Positions 53,101 to 62,969 of a stretch of 64,000 nucleotides of DNA are shown in pieces. Each line of letters opens with the position of its first letter. The first letter of the stretch is position 1. Both the position numbers and the translations under genes were made by a program. This DNA comes from Diphasiastrum complanatum. Its lineage: Eukaryota > Streptophyta > Lycopodiopsida > Lycopodiales > Lycopodiaceae. The stretch lies in NCBI GenBank assembly GCA_029204225.1, contig CM055104.1, positions 55,096,538 through 55,160,537 on the forward strand, read 5' to 3'. Below the pieces are notes generated by a model. That model saw only the letters and a list, made by a program, of their open reading frames with translations. It searched no databases and had not been told where the DNA came from.

Positions 53101-56100
53101 AGTGACGGCCTCGCAAGGGGCATGATGCAGGACTGGAGTTTTCGACATGTCTAGGTGCCACGCGTCACCATCCTAGGTGGTCACGTGTCGCCAGCTGGAC
53201 CGTGCTTGATGAGACCCACTGTGCTATGCCTATATAGTGGTGGGGTCTCCCTCTTTCCATTCACTCAGTCTACCCGGGAGTTGGTGGATGGAGAGCACGT
53301 GCATGAGCCAGGATGTATCTCCAGGCCAGGAGATGTGTGCTAGGGAGAGCCGAGTGCGATGGCTGGTGGTATGGGACGCCAGTTATCGTAGGAGGCTTGA
53401 CCGGGCATGATTATGTCGATTGCTCCAGGGCATGGGGGTGGGTCGGTTGTGACCCTAAGGTTGGGCGGTTACGGTGCATCGTCACTAGTATGGTATGTGC
53501 GGAACCTTCAAGGCAGTCGTCGATCCTAGTTGTAACAGTTGGTATCAGAGCAGTCGACTTCCTTTCAAGGTTCACAGTTTCCTTGTTTGTTTTTGCGTTT
53601 GGGTATTCCTTTATATGGGAATGTGGCTGTTGGTTTATTAAACTTTGTCCAAGATAATTCTTGAAAAGGTTGTATAGTAGTTGAAAGCCTAGTTTCTATT
53701 TATTTGGCTTTTCAATTGGGGTTTTTGTTCTTATTCAAATCTAAGGATTTTGATTTTGGTAAGGACAAACTTGTAGTTGGTTTTAAGTTCTAAGTTGGTT
53801 GCTAAGAATCTTTGAACTTAGATAATTTTTATCTGGTGTGGGTTTCAATTCCCACGATTTACTCCCCCTTTGACTTAGTGAAATCTTTATGATTGAAACT
53901 TTTTTCTTTAACTCTTCTGTGTACACAGTCCTCTGAGTCGTACGGACATTATGTAACACAGTTTTTCAACCGGATATCTAACCTCCGATTGTTGAAACCG
54001 CGTGGCTCAGAGAGGCGGCTATCGCAGATAGAACAAAAAAGGAAAAGAAAAAGAATTTGTTTGAGCCAGCTGGCGCCCTTTTGGGTGGTCTACCTCGAAA
54101 GAGGGGGCGGGGGGGGGGGGGGGCTGTAATGATTTTCTTGACATAACGATCTGCAGGTACAATTAGTACTTGCAGACGGTACCTTAATTTTCTTGGAGAG
54201 TGGGGGAGGGGAGTAATACCTCCCCCTGGAGCTGACCCGTCTGAGGGAGCGTGGATAGCATCGTGCAAAAGCCAGCGACCTCTGACCTTTTTCTTGGGAT
54301 GGGGGAGGGGAGTAATACCTCCCCCCACTAGTGTACTTCCTCCTTGATGAGGTGACATGCCAGGGAGGGGAGAGCCGTGCCTCCCCACGGCCCTGTCACT
54401 TCACCTCTTAGCTTGAAAAAAAAAAAAGAGAGCTTCTCTTAAGAAAAATAAGATTTGTTCTAAGTTTTAAATCTTAATGTTTACAAGTTAAAGCTCTTAA
54501 CACTAAGATTGCTACATCATATATGAAGTTACTTCAAGCCAATCTTGGAGGCCTGTCCTTGATGGGTCATACTACCTCCTTTCTCCCTCTCTGTACCTGC
54601 AGATCTCCAAAAGTTTTTGCATGAGGGTGGAGAGGAGGGTGGAGAGGAGCTTTGGGGAGGGGATAAAGGAGGTACGTTCACTTCCTTTCCCTCATTCTCC
54701 CAAGTTGTTGTAGAGTTTTATTGCTCTCAAGTTGCTTGCTCTCAAGCTGGTTATTTCTTGAGGCCTTGTGCACTAGCTTTTTCCTTTTTGCGGTTTTTAC
54801 ACATCGTAGCTCTCCGTTTTCTCTCTAGCTTTTTTCCAGTTACTCCTTTATCCATCTACACACCCCTATGGATGAGACTAGAGCTGCAAGTCCTGTCGGG
54901 ACTGATATGGAGAACATGACGCGTGCCATTAATTTGCTACAACAACAAATTGTGGACATGCGTTCAAAGCATGAACGGGCGGAGGTTGAGATTTGGGCTA
55001 TGTCCCAGTCTCGACAAGCTCTCCTAAACCCGATGTTTACTCCGGAATTTTTTACCAGAGAGAAAAAGGACAGACACCAAGATGTGGTGTTAGCCTGGTT
55101 AGATCGATGGACGTCGCATTTCTCCATGCACGATCTACCTGATAACTCGCGTATTTCGACGGCCATCATGTTTTTACGCGGTAAGGCGTATTCTTGGTGG
55201 CAGGCTCTTAAAGACCGAGCTACAGTCCCAACCACTTGGGATGATTTTCAGGTAGCCTTTAAGGCTACCTTTATGCCTGTCCTAGACAATTTTGAATACT
55301 ATTGTCGATTTGCCTCGTTGCAAATGGGGACGAAGCCCTTGGATGTCTACTTACAAGACTCCCAAGAGGCTACTTTGCGGTTTTTAACCGCATAGATGGG
55401 GTACTCCTTAAGCTGCATTTCATCTTGGGCTTGCCCAAGGAATATCAGTTGGAGGTACGCCGTAATCAGCCATAGTCCCTAGAGGATGCCGTGCATTTCG
55501 CTCGGATTTTTGACGATACGCACACGATAACCCGCAAAGAGCAACCAAAGCCCGAAGCCAAAGACAAATCCTCTGCGGGCCCTTCTTTCAAAAAGGGCAA
55601 GGAGTGCGTAAGGCCCGCTGGTCGGAACTCATTCAAGAGTTCAAATTCGACATTAAGTACCGTCAAGGTACGTCGAATTGTGTCGCTGATGCTTTGAGTC
55701 GTATTGGTGAAGTTAATCAGTTATGCTTTGTTGAGTTCCAAATTGGGTTGTATTTTTCTTTGCGAGATCTTTGTCGGACCGATGAGTTTTTCGGTCATAT
55801 TTGGCAAGATGTCCTGGCAGGAAGCTCTTTAATGAGGGGGAATGTAGGATTCCAAGAAATCTCGCGAAGAGAAGATACTTGATGATTATTCCATTCGGAA
55901 TGGTTTGCTTTCCCCTAGAGGAAAAGTCTGTGTGCCAGATATCGCAGACATTAGGGCCCAAATCCTGCACGAGTGCCACGATAGCCCCAACACGGGACAC
56001 CCTGGTATTCAGAGAACGCTTGACCTTGTTAAGAGAGAATTTTATTGGCCAAAAATGAAAGGTCACGTCGAGGCATATGTTCAAAGGTGTGAACAGTGCC

Positions 56101-59014
56101 AAGTAAATAAAGCGGAAAGACTCAAAGCAGCTGGTCTGTTGCATCCATTAGAAATTCCCAACAAGAAATGGGAAAGTATTTCCATGGATTTTGTGGTCAG
56201 ACTTCCTAAGTCAGGGAAGGTCACAATGCTATTTGGGTAGTAGTTGACAGGCTAACCAACATGGCACAGTTTATTCCAACAAAAACTACTGTCAAAGCTT
56301 CTGAACTTGCTCAACTCTTCGTTGAAAAGTTGTTCAGGTTGTATGCATTGTGATCGTGATTCCAAGTTCACTGGCAAGTTCTGGCAGGCGGTCTTTGAAA
56401 GACTGGAAACTACTTTAAGTCTATTGTCTACGGATCACCCAGAAACCGAAGGTCAGACCGAACGTGTCAACCAATTGATGGAAGATATGCTTCGCCCATA
56501 CGTTTTCAGGCGACAATCAGATATCGACATGTCTAGGTGCCACGCGTCACCATCCTAGGTGGTCACGTGTCGTCGGCTGGACCGTGCTTGATGAGACCCA
56601 CTGTGCTATGCCTATATAGTGGTGGGGTCTCCCTCTTTCCATTCACTCAGTCTACCCGGGAGTTGGTGGATGGAGAGCACGTGCATGAGCCAGGATGTAT
56701 CTCCAGGCCAGGAGATGTGTGCTAGGGAGAGCCGAGTGCGATGGCTGGTGGTATGGGACGCCAGTTATCGTAGGAGGCTTGACCGGGCATGATTATGTCG
56801 ATTGCTCCAGGGCATTGGGGTGGGTCGGTTGTGACCCTACGGTGGGCGGTTACGGTGCGTCGTCACTGGTATGGGATGTGCGGAACCTTCAAGGCAGTCG
56901 ATGATCCTAGGGAGTTGTAACACTATGGCAAGAATTGTCTCAACTCTTCCAACAACAATTGGCATTTATTTCCATTCCAATGTATTATGGGTATTCTGGG
57001 GACATTTACTTAGCAAATTGGTTGAACTTCTTATTTTGAGAGCTATCCACATTCTAAAGCTGATATGATTGCATTGGCTGCGTCTAAATTTAGAGGCCAA
57101 AGACATTTCTACCCGAGAATTGCCCTTCTGATTATGATGCCTTTGTACATGATCTTATTGTTTGTACGGATCCAATATTTGATGATTCTCAGGTTTTTCC
57201 AGATGTAGTAGTTGGTCAGGTTATTTGTCTAGAGCCATATTGTGAGGGTGAGATAGTGATAGTATCACACATTGAGAGAGATACACATGAGGTCGATTTT
57301 GTATCACATGGTGTGAGAGAGTTACATGTACAGGTTGCTATTGGTGTTGATTCACAAATACAGATATAGGTTGTTGTTAATACGATGCTTGATGTTGATG
57401 TTGCATGCTTTGATGCTGATGATGCTGCATGCTTTGATGCTGATGATGTTGCATGCTTTGATATTGATGTCGAGTGCCTTGGTCTTGCTCCTAAGTGGCA
57501 TGCTACAGATGTTGTAGCCTATGCTCAATATACTCCTGCCCTTGAGTGCCCTGCTACAGATGTTGTAGCCTATGCTCATTGTTATTTTCCTAGTTCTTTG
57601 GTTACTCCTCTAGCAGATCTACATATGTCAGATGTGTTCACATTTCTTGATGGTTCGGTTGTATATTCTGTAGCTTATTTTGTTGAGATCCTTCTAGATG
57701 AGTATGCATGTATCCTTGTGCTTTTATATGACGTTGTTGTAGTTGATGTTGATGCTATACACTCTTGGGCCTTATGGATCCCTTGGAGTGTTGCACCCGT
57801 TTTCCTAGATACTATTATCTATTCTTGGGCATTGCGGATATCTTGGGTTGTTGCACGTGTCCATTCCATTAGTTGTTTGTCAAGGTGATCTACCTCAAGT
57901 TCCTTGGCATTCCTGGTTATTGCATATTGCTTGGCCTCTGATGTTGTTGCCAAGTTGCTATGGTTGGCGAGTTAGCCATCTTTTGGCTAACTCAAGATAT
58001 TTTGGTTGTTGCATGTTAACATTTTCTTATGGCTTTCTTGGGCTATTAGAGTGTCTTGAGTGAGTTTCAACATTGGTTTATTTTACATCAGCAATATCAT
58101 GTAGAGACACATTTACAATATGAGTTACACTTGATGTACTACCCTTTGTGAGTTTTTTGTATGTTGCTTTTGGACTACATGTTATGATTACTTATGTCCT
58201 CTCCTTCAACACTTCCTTTGGTTCATGCATATTTCTCCTTAGATTATTTTGAGATAGTTCTTTTGATTGGTTGTTACCATAGCTATTGCTTGGGGCCAAC
58301 ATTGAGGACAATGTTTTCAAAGTGGGGTAGAGTTATATACTAAGACTGTAACTAGTATACCCTTACGTATTGGGCCATTACCATTAAGGGCATGTCCTTA
58401 TGGGACCCAAGTACCCAAGACCCTAGAAGGTTCCACTAAGGGCCTCTAGATAGTATATTTAGGGCTATCATTTGCTCATTGGGCCTATGATATTGGTTAC
58501 TTTTGTAGTCCTAATTAGGTTTTAGCTATCCATGGCTTGTAGGGCATGTTCATGATCATTGTGATGTATCTATGCTATTCTTGTAGGGACTACTCTTTGT
58601 TGCCTCATATCTGATCTTTATGCTTTATTAGTGCTAAAACATGTGAATCAATGCATAACTAAAATGTTCTTTTTGCGTAGGTTTGCATCTAACATTTTTG
58701 TGAACCTCAATACCTAGGAACTTACGCAAGTTCGGCTCATGTTTTCCTCTTCTCATGCTTACATTTGTTGTCACATTAACACTATGGTATTTCCATATTT
58801 GAATTTGGAATTACATTCACATCTATTGAATATTTGTAGTGAGATTCTTATAGTGTTTACTCTTCTGTTGGGTCAACTTACAAATTTTGAAGTTTCAGAG
58901 TTGGAATATTTCTATTCAGGCTTAAGCGTTGTATTCCTAATTTTGTGGTCTTAATCGTGTAAATGGCAGGTAGAAAATGACCCAAGTGCTACAGCCTTGA
59001 TAACCACAAATGAG
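44154..59014 (+). CDS. ECI: Delta3,delta2-enoyl-CoA isomerase, first three exons (partial gene)
   Basis: Enoyl-CoA hydratase/isomerase family member, probably the peroxisomal isomerase that moves double bonds during beta-oxidation of unsaturated fatty acids. Exons inferred from splice sites: 44154-44227, 44444-44489 and 58970-59014. Joined they read, in one frame, MAEYRLQRREGGVYILTFGG, DGEHRLNPDSVNAILTALDE and VENDPSATALITTNE. This matches the family's N-terminus up to just before the GKFFSNG oxyanion-hole segment, which would open exon 4. Intron 1 is 216 bases; intron 2 is about 14.5 kb and full of gypsy retroelements. Phases agree at both joins (AG/G, then GAG/GTA). I find no exon 4 before 64000, so the gene continues beyond the window. 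It looks intact as far as seen. A nearby processed copy is excluded because introns are present. Confidence 0.8.
44490..45708 (+). other. Enoyl-CoA isomerase intron 2, element-poor start
   Basis: No transposon domain is recognised. It includes a G run (45526-45543). A GTGGAAGAGCGCAAACAAGC stretch after an AG near 45000 looks exon-like but does not fit the protein family. Confidence 0.4.
45709..46195. repeat. Tandem repeat, 151-159-bp units
   Basis: Starts marked by TAGGCATTAAGAA at 45709, 45860 and 46018 and a diverged TAGGCATAAGGAA at 46177. Units share CATAGTCTAGCATCT and AGGGCTAAAAAA stretches. Confidence 0.85.
46220..47000 (+). pseudogene. Ty3/gypsy remnant: gag, protease, reverse transcriptase scraps
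   Basis: In shifting frames: a gag segment matching LGLPxxYxLEVxRNxPxTLEDVV of element C (46310-46390), a protease end (SFHIMNRDQVDIILGKEWFI, about 46525-46580) and a reverse-transcriptase piece, GKFVIVSLDDILVYGRTLKD (46907-46967), where the catalytic YLDD reads SLDD. Deletions and frameshifts between the pieces make it dead. It lies in isomerase intron 2, in sense orientation. Confidence 0.8.
47001..47879. other. Intron sequence with LTR-like promoter motif
   Basis: A CTTATATAGAGAC box near 47255 followed by pyrimidine-rich repeats (TTGCTTTTGCTTTTGC) resembles an LTR core, but no boundaries or primer-binding site are convincing. No gene is seen. Confidence 0.3.
47880..48365 (-). pseudogene. 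Ty3/gypsy integrase C-terminal fragment
   Basis: The minus strand encodes, with frameshifts, RVNQVLENMLRAYV, then MSPFELNYSRQ, QAKLDLARQSRSSQIGD and DMVFLLVPPKSKIMRTGK. This is the end of a gypsy integrase and its SH3-like tail. It begins exactly where integrase sequences of the other gypsy copies reach the NQLMEDMLRPYV stretch. The rest of the element is absent. Confidence 0.75.
48550..48900 (+). repeat. Duplicated exon-like segment
   Basis: A segment with GATCTGCTTGCTAAGAAGAC and GAGTCAGGACTCAAGAGTAT occurs twice (about 48550-48668 and 48797-48893). The second copy follows a TTTGCAG and ends GAG/GTAC, and reads MFEKAEDEYNYLKDLLAKKT then EESGLKSILE. It is exon-like, but I do not recognise the protein. 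Confidence 0.5.
49682..51055 (-). pseudogene. Ty3/gypsy element C: gag and protease (minus strand)
   Basis: Gag starts at 51055 (MDPNPTTQPMSPTHEVTAST) with a coiled-coil-like LLLAINNLQQHIVDLQSKHS stretch, then the gag core (KAFKATFLPILDDFKFYRQY, LHFILGLPRDYQLEVRRNQP), a zinc knuckle CFNCLEPCHVTKKC and a retropepsin. Its active site reads AITILFDDGSTRNFI instead of DSGAT, ending in VDVILGKEWFYERN. Frame breaks near 50735 and 50490. RT and integrase are missing beyond 49682. Its 5' LTR and primer-binding site lie at 51751-52190. It is antisense within isomerase intron 2. Confidence 0.9.
51751..51761 (-). promoter_or_regulatory. Decayed primer-binding site
   Basis: The minus strand reads TGGTATCACAC, matching the first eight bases of the tRNA-Met type site TGGTATCAGAGC, between an LTR and gag. 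Confidence 0.5.
51763..52190 (-). repeat. 5' LTR of gypsy element C
   Basis: Its inner part (GGTGGACCCGGATTAGGTCC, GAATCGTTCGGTCTCTT) recurs on the plus strand at 62970-63075, and its middle resembles the LTRs of element B (GGTGGATGGAGAGCA). A 31-bp duplication of TAGACTCTCTCTTAC-CACATACCT lies at 51766-51820. The outer edge is approximate. Confidence 0.65.
52191..53147. other. Intron sequence between gypsy elements C and B
   Basis: No gene is seen. The stretch 52207-52320 is repeated in direct orientation at about 58525-58640. Confidence 0.45.
53148..53537 (+). repeat. 5' LTR of gypsy element B
   Basis: TGTCTAGGTGCC to TTGTAACA. A near-identical copy at 56530-56922 differs by roughly a dozen positions by eye. 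A CCTATATAGTGG promoter box is at about 53229. It is followed directly by the primer-binding site. Confidence 0.9.
53540..53551 (+). promoter_or_regulatory. Primer-binding site (tRNA-Met type)
   Basis: TGGTATCAGAGC, two bases after the LTR end. Confidence 0.9.
53552..54867 (+). other. Untranslated leader of gypsy element B
   Basis: A 1.3-kb leader before gag without an open frame of note. It contains a G run (54109-54123), AGTAATACCTCCCCC blocks (about 54213, 54311) and the stretch shared with element A before gag. Confidence 0.6.
54868..56529 (+). pseudogene. Ty3/gypsy element B: gag joined to RNase H end and integrase
   Basis: Gag is open for 175 codons from 54868 (MDETRAASPVGTDMENMTRA, then RATVPTTWDDFQVAFKATF), with a break at 55393, continuing to a lysine-rich stretch. 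Near 55610 it jumps to the end of RNase H (ARWSELIQEFKFDIKYRQGT, VADALSRIG), so protease and nearly all of RT/RNase H are deleted. Integrase follows: HHCC finger (HECHDSPNTGHPG, CEQCQVNK), SMDFVVRLPKSGK, then a shorter gap and DRDSKFTGKFWQAVF, DHPETEGQTERVNQ with the catalytic Glu. It stops at RRQSD where the 3' LTR begins. It would depend on another element for enzymes. Confidence 0.9.
56530..56922 (+). repeat. 3' LTR of gypsy element B
   Basis: Nearly identical to 53148-53537. It joins integrase directly, without the usual integrase tail or an obvious polypurine tract. No 5-bp target-site duplication is apparent around the pair (CGACA on the left, CTATG on the right). Confidence 0.88.
56923..58331 (+). 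pseudogene. Repeat-containing coding-like region, possible gypsy 3' end
   Basis: A frame of 167 codons at 57385-57888, with the same frame open upstream of a single stop from about 57107 (FLPENCPSDYDAFVHDLIVC). It contains three 24-base units (57402-57473; ACFDADD repeats), a pair of ATDVVAYA repeats 51 bases apart and two YSWALRISW-like repeats. It ends with ACATTGAGGACAATGTTTTC and AAAGTGGGGTAG (58290-58329), which resembles the conserved pre-polypurine segment of Athila/Tat-type gypsy elements. The protein family is not recognised; it may be a third reading frame of such an element. Confidence 0.4.
58332..58700 (+). repeat. Possible 3' LTR fragment of Athila/Tat-like element
   Basis: Follows the polypurine-like AAAGTGGGGTAG. 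The part 58525-58640 is repeated at 52207-52320 in the same orientation (GCTATCCATGGCTTGTAGGG, TTCATGATCATTGTGATG). Edges are not defined. Confidence 0.35.
58970..59014 (+). CDS. ECI: Enoyl-CoA isomerase exon 3
   Basis: A 45-base exon between GGCAG and GTGAGA, encoding VENDPSATALITTNE. It joins exon 2 (ending LTALDE) in phase 0 and restores the family's sequence. It is separated from exon 2 by about 14.5 kb of retroelement-rich intron. Confidence 0.78.
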
Positions 59015-60280
59015 GTGAGATATGACGGTTCCCTTGTAAGTTCTTTCTTGTACATTCATGCTATATATTTTTATTACGAATGAGATTGGTCAACTTAAAC
59101 ATTGTCATTGTGCACTTTGTAGTTGCACCAGATTGATGTTTCGAGCTAGGTTTGTTCCGGAATGCCGGAACGTAGACCAAAAATAACTTAATTTTTTTTT
59201 ATTAATAGCCATGAAGCCCAATTGTGGAGGTGTGCCAAGTAGGAGATAAAAAACTTTGTGGATAGAGCAATAGGAGGCCAAATACGTTGTGTGAGCACTC
59301 TATGTGAAGGTAGTGATCTATAGAAGGTGATAGTAGCACATAGAAGATGGCAAAAGTGAGTGTGTGGACATTTGCAAGCAAAACGCAGTTTTCAGGCTTT
59401 TTTTTACCCTTTTTTTCTTTGCTTTGTTTGGAGGCGATATTGCATCATTTTGAGTGATTTTTGTTGCTAGGATGGCTGTAGGATTGCTAGGGAGAGAGTG
59501 ATTGCATATTTACAAGCTTCTTTTGGCGTAGGTGGTCAACATGAGGATTCATGTGTTTGATGTACATGAGGCATTTTTTGCATGGTTTTTTCTAGGTTTA
59601 GGGTTTAGGAGTTTAGAGTGTGTCTATTGGCATTACATGTTAGTGTTTGGTGGCCTTAGAGGTGTGGTAGCTTTATTTTTCCCACCTATCTGGTTTGCAT
59701 TGAGTTTTTGACTTTTTTTTATAGGGTTTAGGGTTTCTATGGCCATGCCTGTGGCAGGTCGAGGCAATAGTACCTTCTACAACACAACGATGAGGATCAG
59801 GTCACATTTGCTTGGTTTGACCAAGCCAAATGGGCTGTCCTTGGACATGAACCCATGTATGGCAAGTCTTACACTTGGCATTTAGTGGGCACATATGGGG
59901 CTGCGGTAGCAGCGACTGGGCCAGCTCATAGGCCCATGCTACAGGTTGGTGGGCAGCTAGGTTCCATTGGCACAATATTGGGGGTTGGCAACAGTTGTGC
60001 ACCTTCTAGCACTCTTTTGGTCCATCATTCCCTTCACTACTAGCCGCATGGTCATCACAACCTGCTTCCTGAGCAGCAGCAAGGCCATCACAACCTACCT
60101 CATCAGCAGCAACAGGGCCATCATGATCTTTTGGATCAGTACCAAGGCCATGACGATGGAGGTAGGGCCATCATGGCCTCCATCGACAACAATAGGGCCA
60201 TCATATACAGGGCAGGGTAGGGCAAGTAGATATCAATAGAGCACAACGTGGGTAGGGTAGTAGAGGACACAGCATGAGGC
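59015..60280. other. Isomerase intron 3 start; Gln/His-rich repeat
   Basis: Non-coding or degenerate. A stretch at 60040-60200 repeats an AGGGCCATCATG-like unit and in one frame reads HNLPHQQQQGHHDLLDQYQG; it may be the low-complexity part of the hAT remnant downstream. A stop lies in front of it at 60041. Confidence 0.35.
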
Positions 60281-60975
60281 AGCCTTTAGACTTACATGCC
60301 AGTTTTTCGACAGTGGCTACCTTGCATTTGCCTCGGTCGACACCAAAGTCTTCTGTGAGATGACATGGGAGAGATTTTAGCTTGTGATGCCGATTGGAGA
60401 ACCTACACATGTGAGGCTTTGTGTACTCACCATTTGAGAGAGGAGCTTGCCTGCATCACAAAAGAGCTCAGCCCCATATAACATGCCTGGACGACATGTG
60501 GTTGCTCTATTTTATCTGATGGGTTTATGAGCATTTATGTGCAACGCTCATCAAGGTGGGTTGCAACATGTAACGCAGGTAGTCGACAATGCTAGCAATT
60601 GTGTGGCCATGGTTGGCTTTTGGAGAGAGGCTATGTTGCCATTTTGTGGACCCCATGTGCAGCACACTGCATCAATCTTTTAATGCATGATATAGGAGGC
60701 CTCTTCTGGGTTTTGACCATCACATCTAGTGCCATCTTCTTGGTCACATTTGTGGAGGGCCCTTGACATTTTTAGGAGGACATACAGCTTGCTGGATTTG
60801 AAGAAGCCAACATCCACATGCTTCATCGACCACTTTGTCATGTTGGAGCATTTGCTTTAGGTTCGGACTTGCATTGCACCAAATGGCAACTAGAGCCTTG
60901 AGTTCACACAATGGCATCATAGCAGTGAACCGACTGGACTCAAGTTTCAAAAGGATAGTATTTGGAGATGATTTC
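60281..60975 (+). pseudogene. hAT-family transposase remnant (DUF659 region)
   Basis: In shifting frames the sequence reads AWTTCGCSILSDGF, then VVDNASNCVAMV, then WTPCAAHCINLLMHDIGG, the hallmark run of DUF659 and the following core in plant hAT transposases (TDGWSD, TDNASN, WTPCAAHCxDLxxxDIG). Downstream scraps (SSAIFLVTFVEG, GSDLHCTKWQL, KFQKDS) fit the next hAT segment. At least six stops or shifts make it inactive. The C-terminal dimerisation domain and terminal inverted repeats are not seen. Confidence 0.75.
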
Positions 60976-61800
60976 TAATGATAGGAGTTATGGACTGGGC
61001 TCATTACATTCGCCGCGTCCATTCTTTTATTCATGCATAAGCAAGCCTAAGGGCCCTTTTTTATTCATATACTGGCCTTGGGCCCTATTTGGTCATATTT
61101 TTAGGACTTGGTCTCGTTGATTTGGAGTGGGGGTCCTCCTATTGGGAGGGCGCACTATTTTCCCTCCAAATCCTTTTTCCCTCCCTTTTTGGAATCCTCT
61201 ATTTGATTCAGGGAGAGGGTATAAGTAGGGCAACATTGTATTCCTTTATTCAGTTGATGATGATTGCTCCTCTTTAGCCTCCTTAAGCATTTGCCCTACT
61301 ACCTCATCATTTTCGACACTTTTTGTCACCGATTTGCTGTCCATTTTTGATATTGATTGGAGGCTGTCCAGCGCCCTACATCACCATCATTTTCCACTCT
61401 TTTTTCAGATTCGGTAGCTGCTGCCCAGCACCTTACTACCGTCTCATTTTCAGCGGTTCTCTTCACCGACTTGCTGTCCGTTTCGGCTATTGATTGGAGG
61501 CTGTTCGGCGCCTTACTTCAGCACCTTTTTCAGCCTATTCTTCAGCATATTGTGGATCTTGGTAGTTGCTGCCCAGTGCCCTATTTTCTTCAGCTTTTAC
61601 CTCTCTTTGTTGGCACTACTGAGTGGACAACGGATCAGCACCCACCCAGGTATTGCTGCTTGCGCCCTGTTTGCACCTACTTGCTGTCTTTCTGCTCACA
61701 TACTGCTCTTTTCCATCCCCCTATTCCTGTTCATATTTGCTGCCTCACACCCTCCTCTTTCCATTTTGTTAGAACCCTTCTACTTCTTGGCCTTGCACAT
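60976..61800. other. Non-coding region
   Basis: No gene is seen. Diverged direct repeats containing GATTGGAGGCTGT and CAGCGCC(C)TAC lie at about 61355-61515. Confidence 0.4.
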
Positions 61801-62969
61801 CTTCTTTGTCCATATCTGGGAAAGTTCGTAATAGTCTACTTGGATGATATTCTCATCTATAGTAAGACCTTGGAGGAGCATGAGGAGCATCTCAGAACTG
61901 TCTTAAAGTTACTTAGACAGGAGAAGCTTTTTGCCAAGGAGTCCAAATGTGTGTTCTTCTAGAAAAGGTTGTTATACCTTGGTCACATTATTTCGGACCA
62001 TGGGTTGGAAATTGACCCAAATAAAGTCCGACAGGTACATGAATGGCCTATCCCTAAAACCATCCGGGAGGTCAAGTCCTTTTTGGGCTTTACGGGGTTT
62101 TTTCATAGATTCATCTTGCCAAACTTAAAAAGTCAAGTGGAGGCATATGTTTTCAAGTGTGCACAATGCCAAGTTAATAAAGCTGAAAGACTTAAGGCAG
62201 CTGGTTTACTAATGCCCTTGGAAATTCCTGAAAGAAAGTGGGAAAGTACTTTCATGGACTTTGTGGTTGGGCTACCTCTCGGACGGGGAAGCAAAATGAT
62301 GCTAATAGTTGACAGGTCAACTAAAATGGCGCAATTCATACCAACCAAGCAAACTGTCAAAGCTTCTGAACTTGCTCAGCTTTTCGTTGAAAAGTTGTTC
62401 AGGTTGTTTGGTTTGCCAAATGACATTGTTAGTGATCGAGATCCAAAGTTCACTGGCAAATTCTGGCAAGCGGTCTTTGAGAAATTAGAGACCACTCTAA
62501 GTATGGGGTCATCAGATCATCCTGAATCGGATGGTCAGACGGAGAGGACGAACTAGTCTATGGAAGATATGCTTCGGGCATATGTTTCTAGGAGACAGTC
62601 GGATTGGGAGGTGCCTTCCAATGACTGAGTTTGCGTATAACAGTGCAAAGCACTCAGCGACGGGTTTTAGTCCATTTTCTCTGATGTATGGTTTCCAGCC
62701 TAGGGCTCCCATTTCAGTGGGCCTCAAAGGCCTCAAGGTTAAGGCAACAATAGATTCTCTACATGATATGCAAGAATTGTTGCTTGTTGCTCGCGAAAAC
62801 GTAAAAACGGCTCAGGATAGAGCCCAGTTTTACGCTAATCAAAAGCGACAACCTAGGGTCTACGAGGAGGGGATTTGGGTATATCTTAGAATCCCAAAAG
62901 ACTCTAAGGTATTAAAGACTGGGAAATGTCCTAAGTTATCACCTCGTTACGCAGGGCCATTCCATCACA
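61801..62969 (+). pseudogene. Ty3/gypsy element E: RT end joined to integrase
   Basis: Reverse transcriptase from [20 protein letters not shown] (catalytic YLDD near 61840) through YLGHIISDHGLEIDPNKV and FLGFTGFFHRFILPN. At about 62125 it passes in frame into the integrase finger (QVEAYVFKCAQCQVNKAERL), so the RT connection and all of RNase H are deleted. The integrase has all three acids in FMDFVVGLPLGR, VSDRDPKFTGKFW and SDHPESDGQTERTN, then a C-terminal part with AYNSAKHSATGFSPFSLMYG and KTGKCPKLSPRYAGPF. Stops at 61961 and 62554 and a shift near 62605 break it. It runs into an LTR fragment at 62970. Confidence 0.9.

Noticed and set aside
52542-53125. Hydrophobic membrane-protein-like frames
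   Set aside because: T-rich intronic DNA gives Phe/Leu-rich frames in two overlapping phases; no family is recognised.
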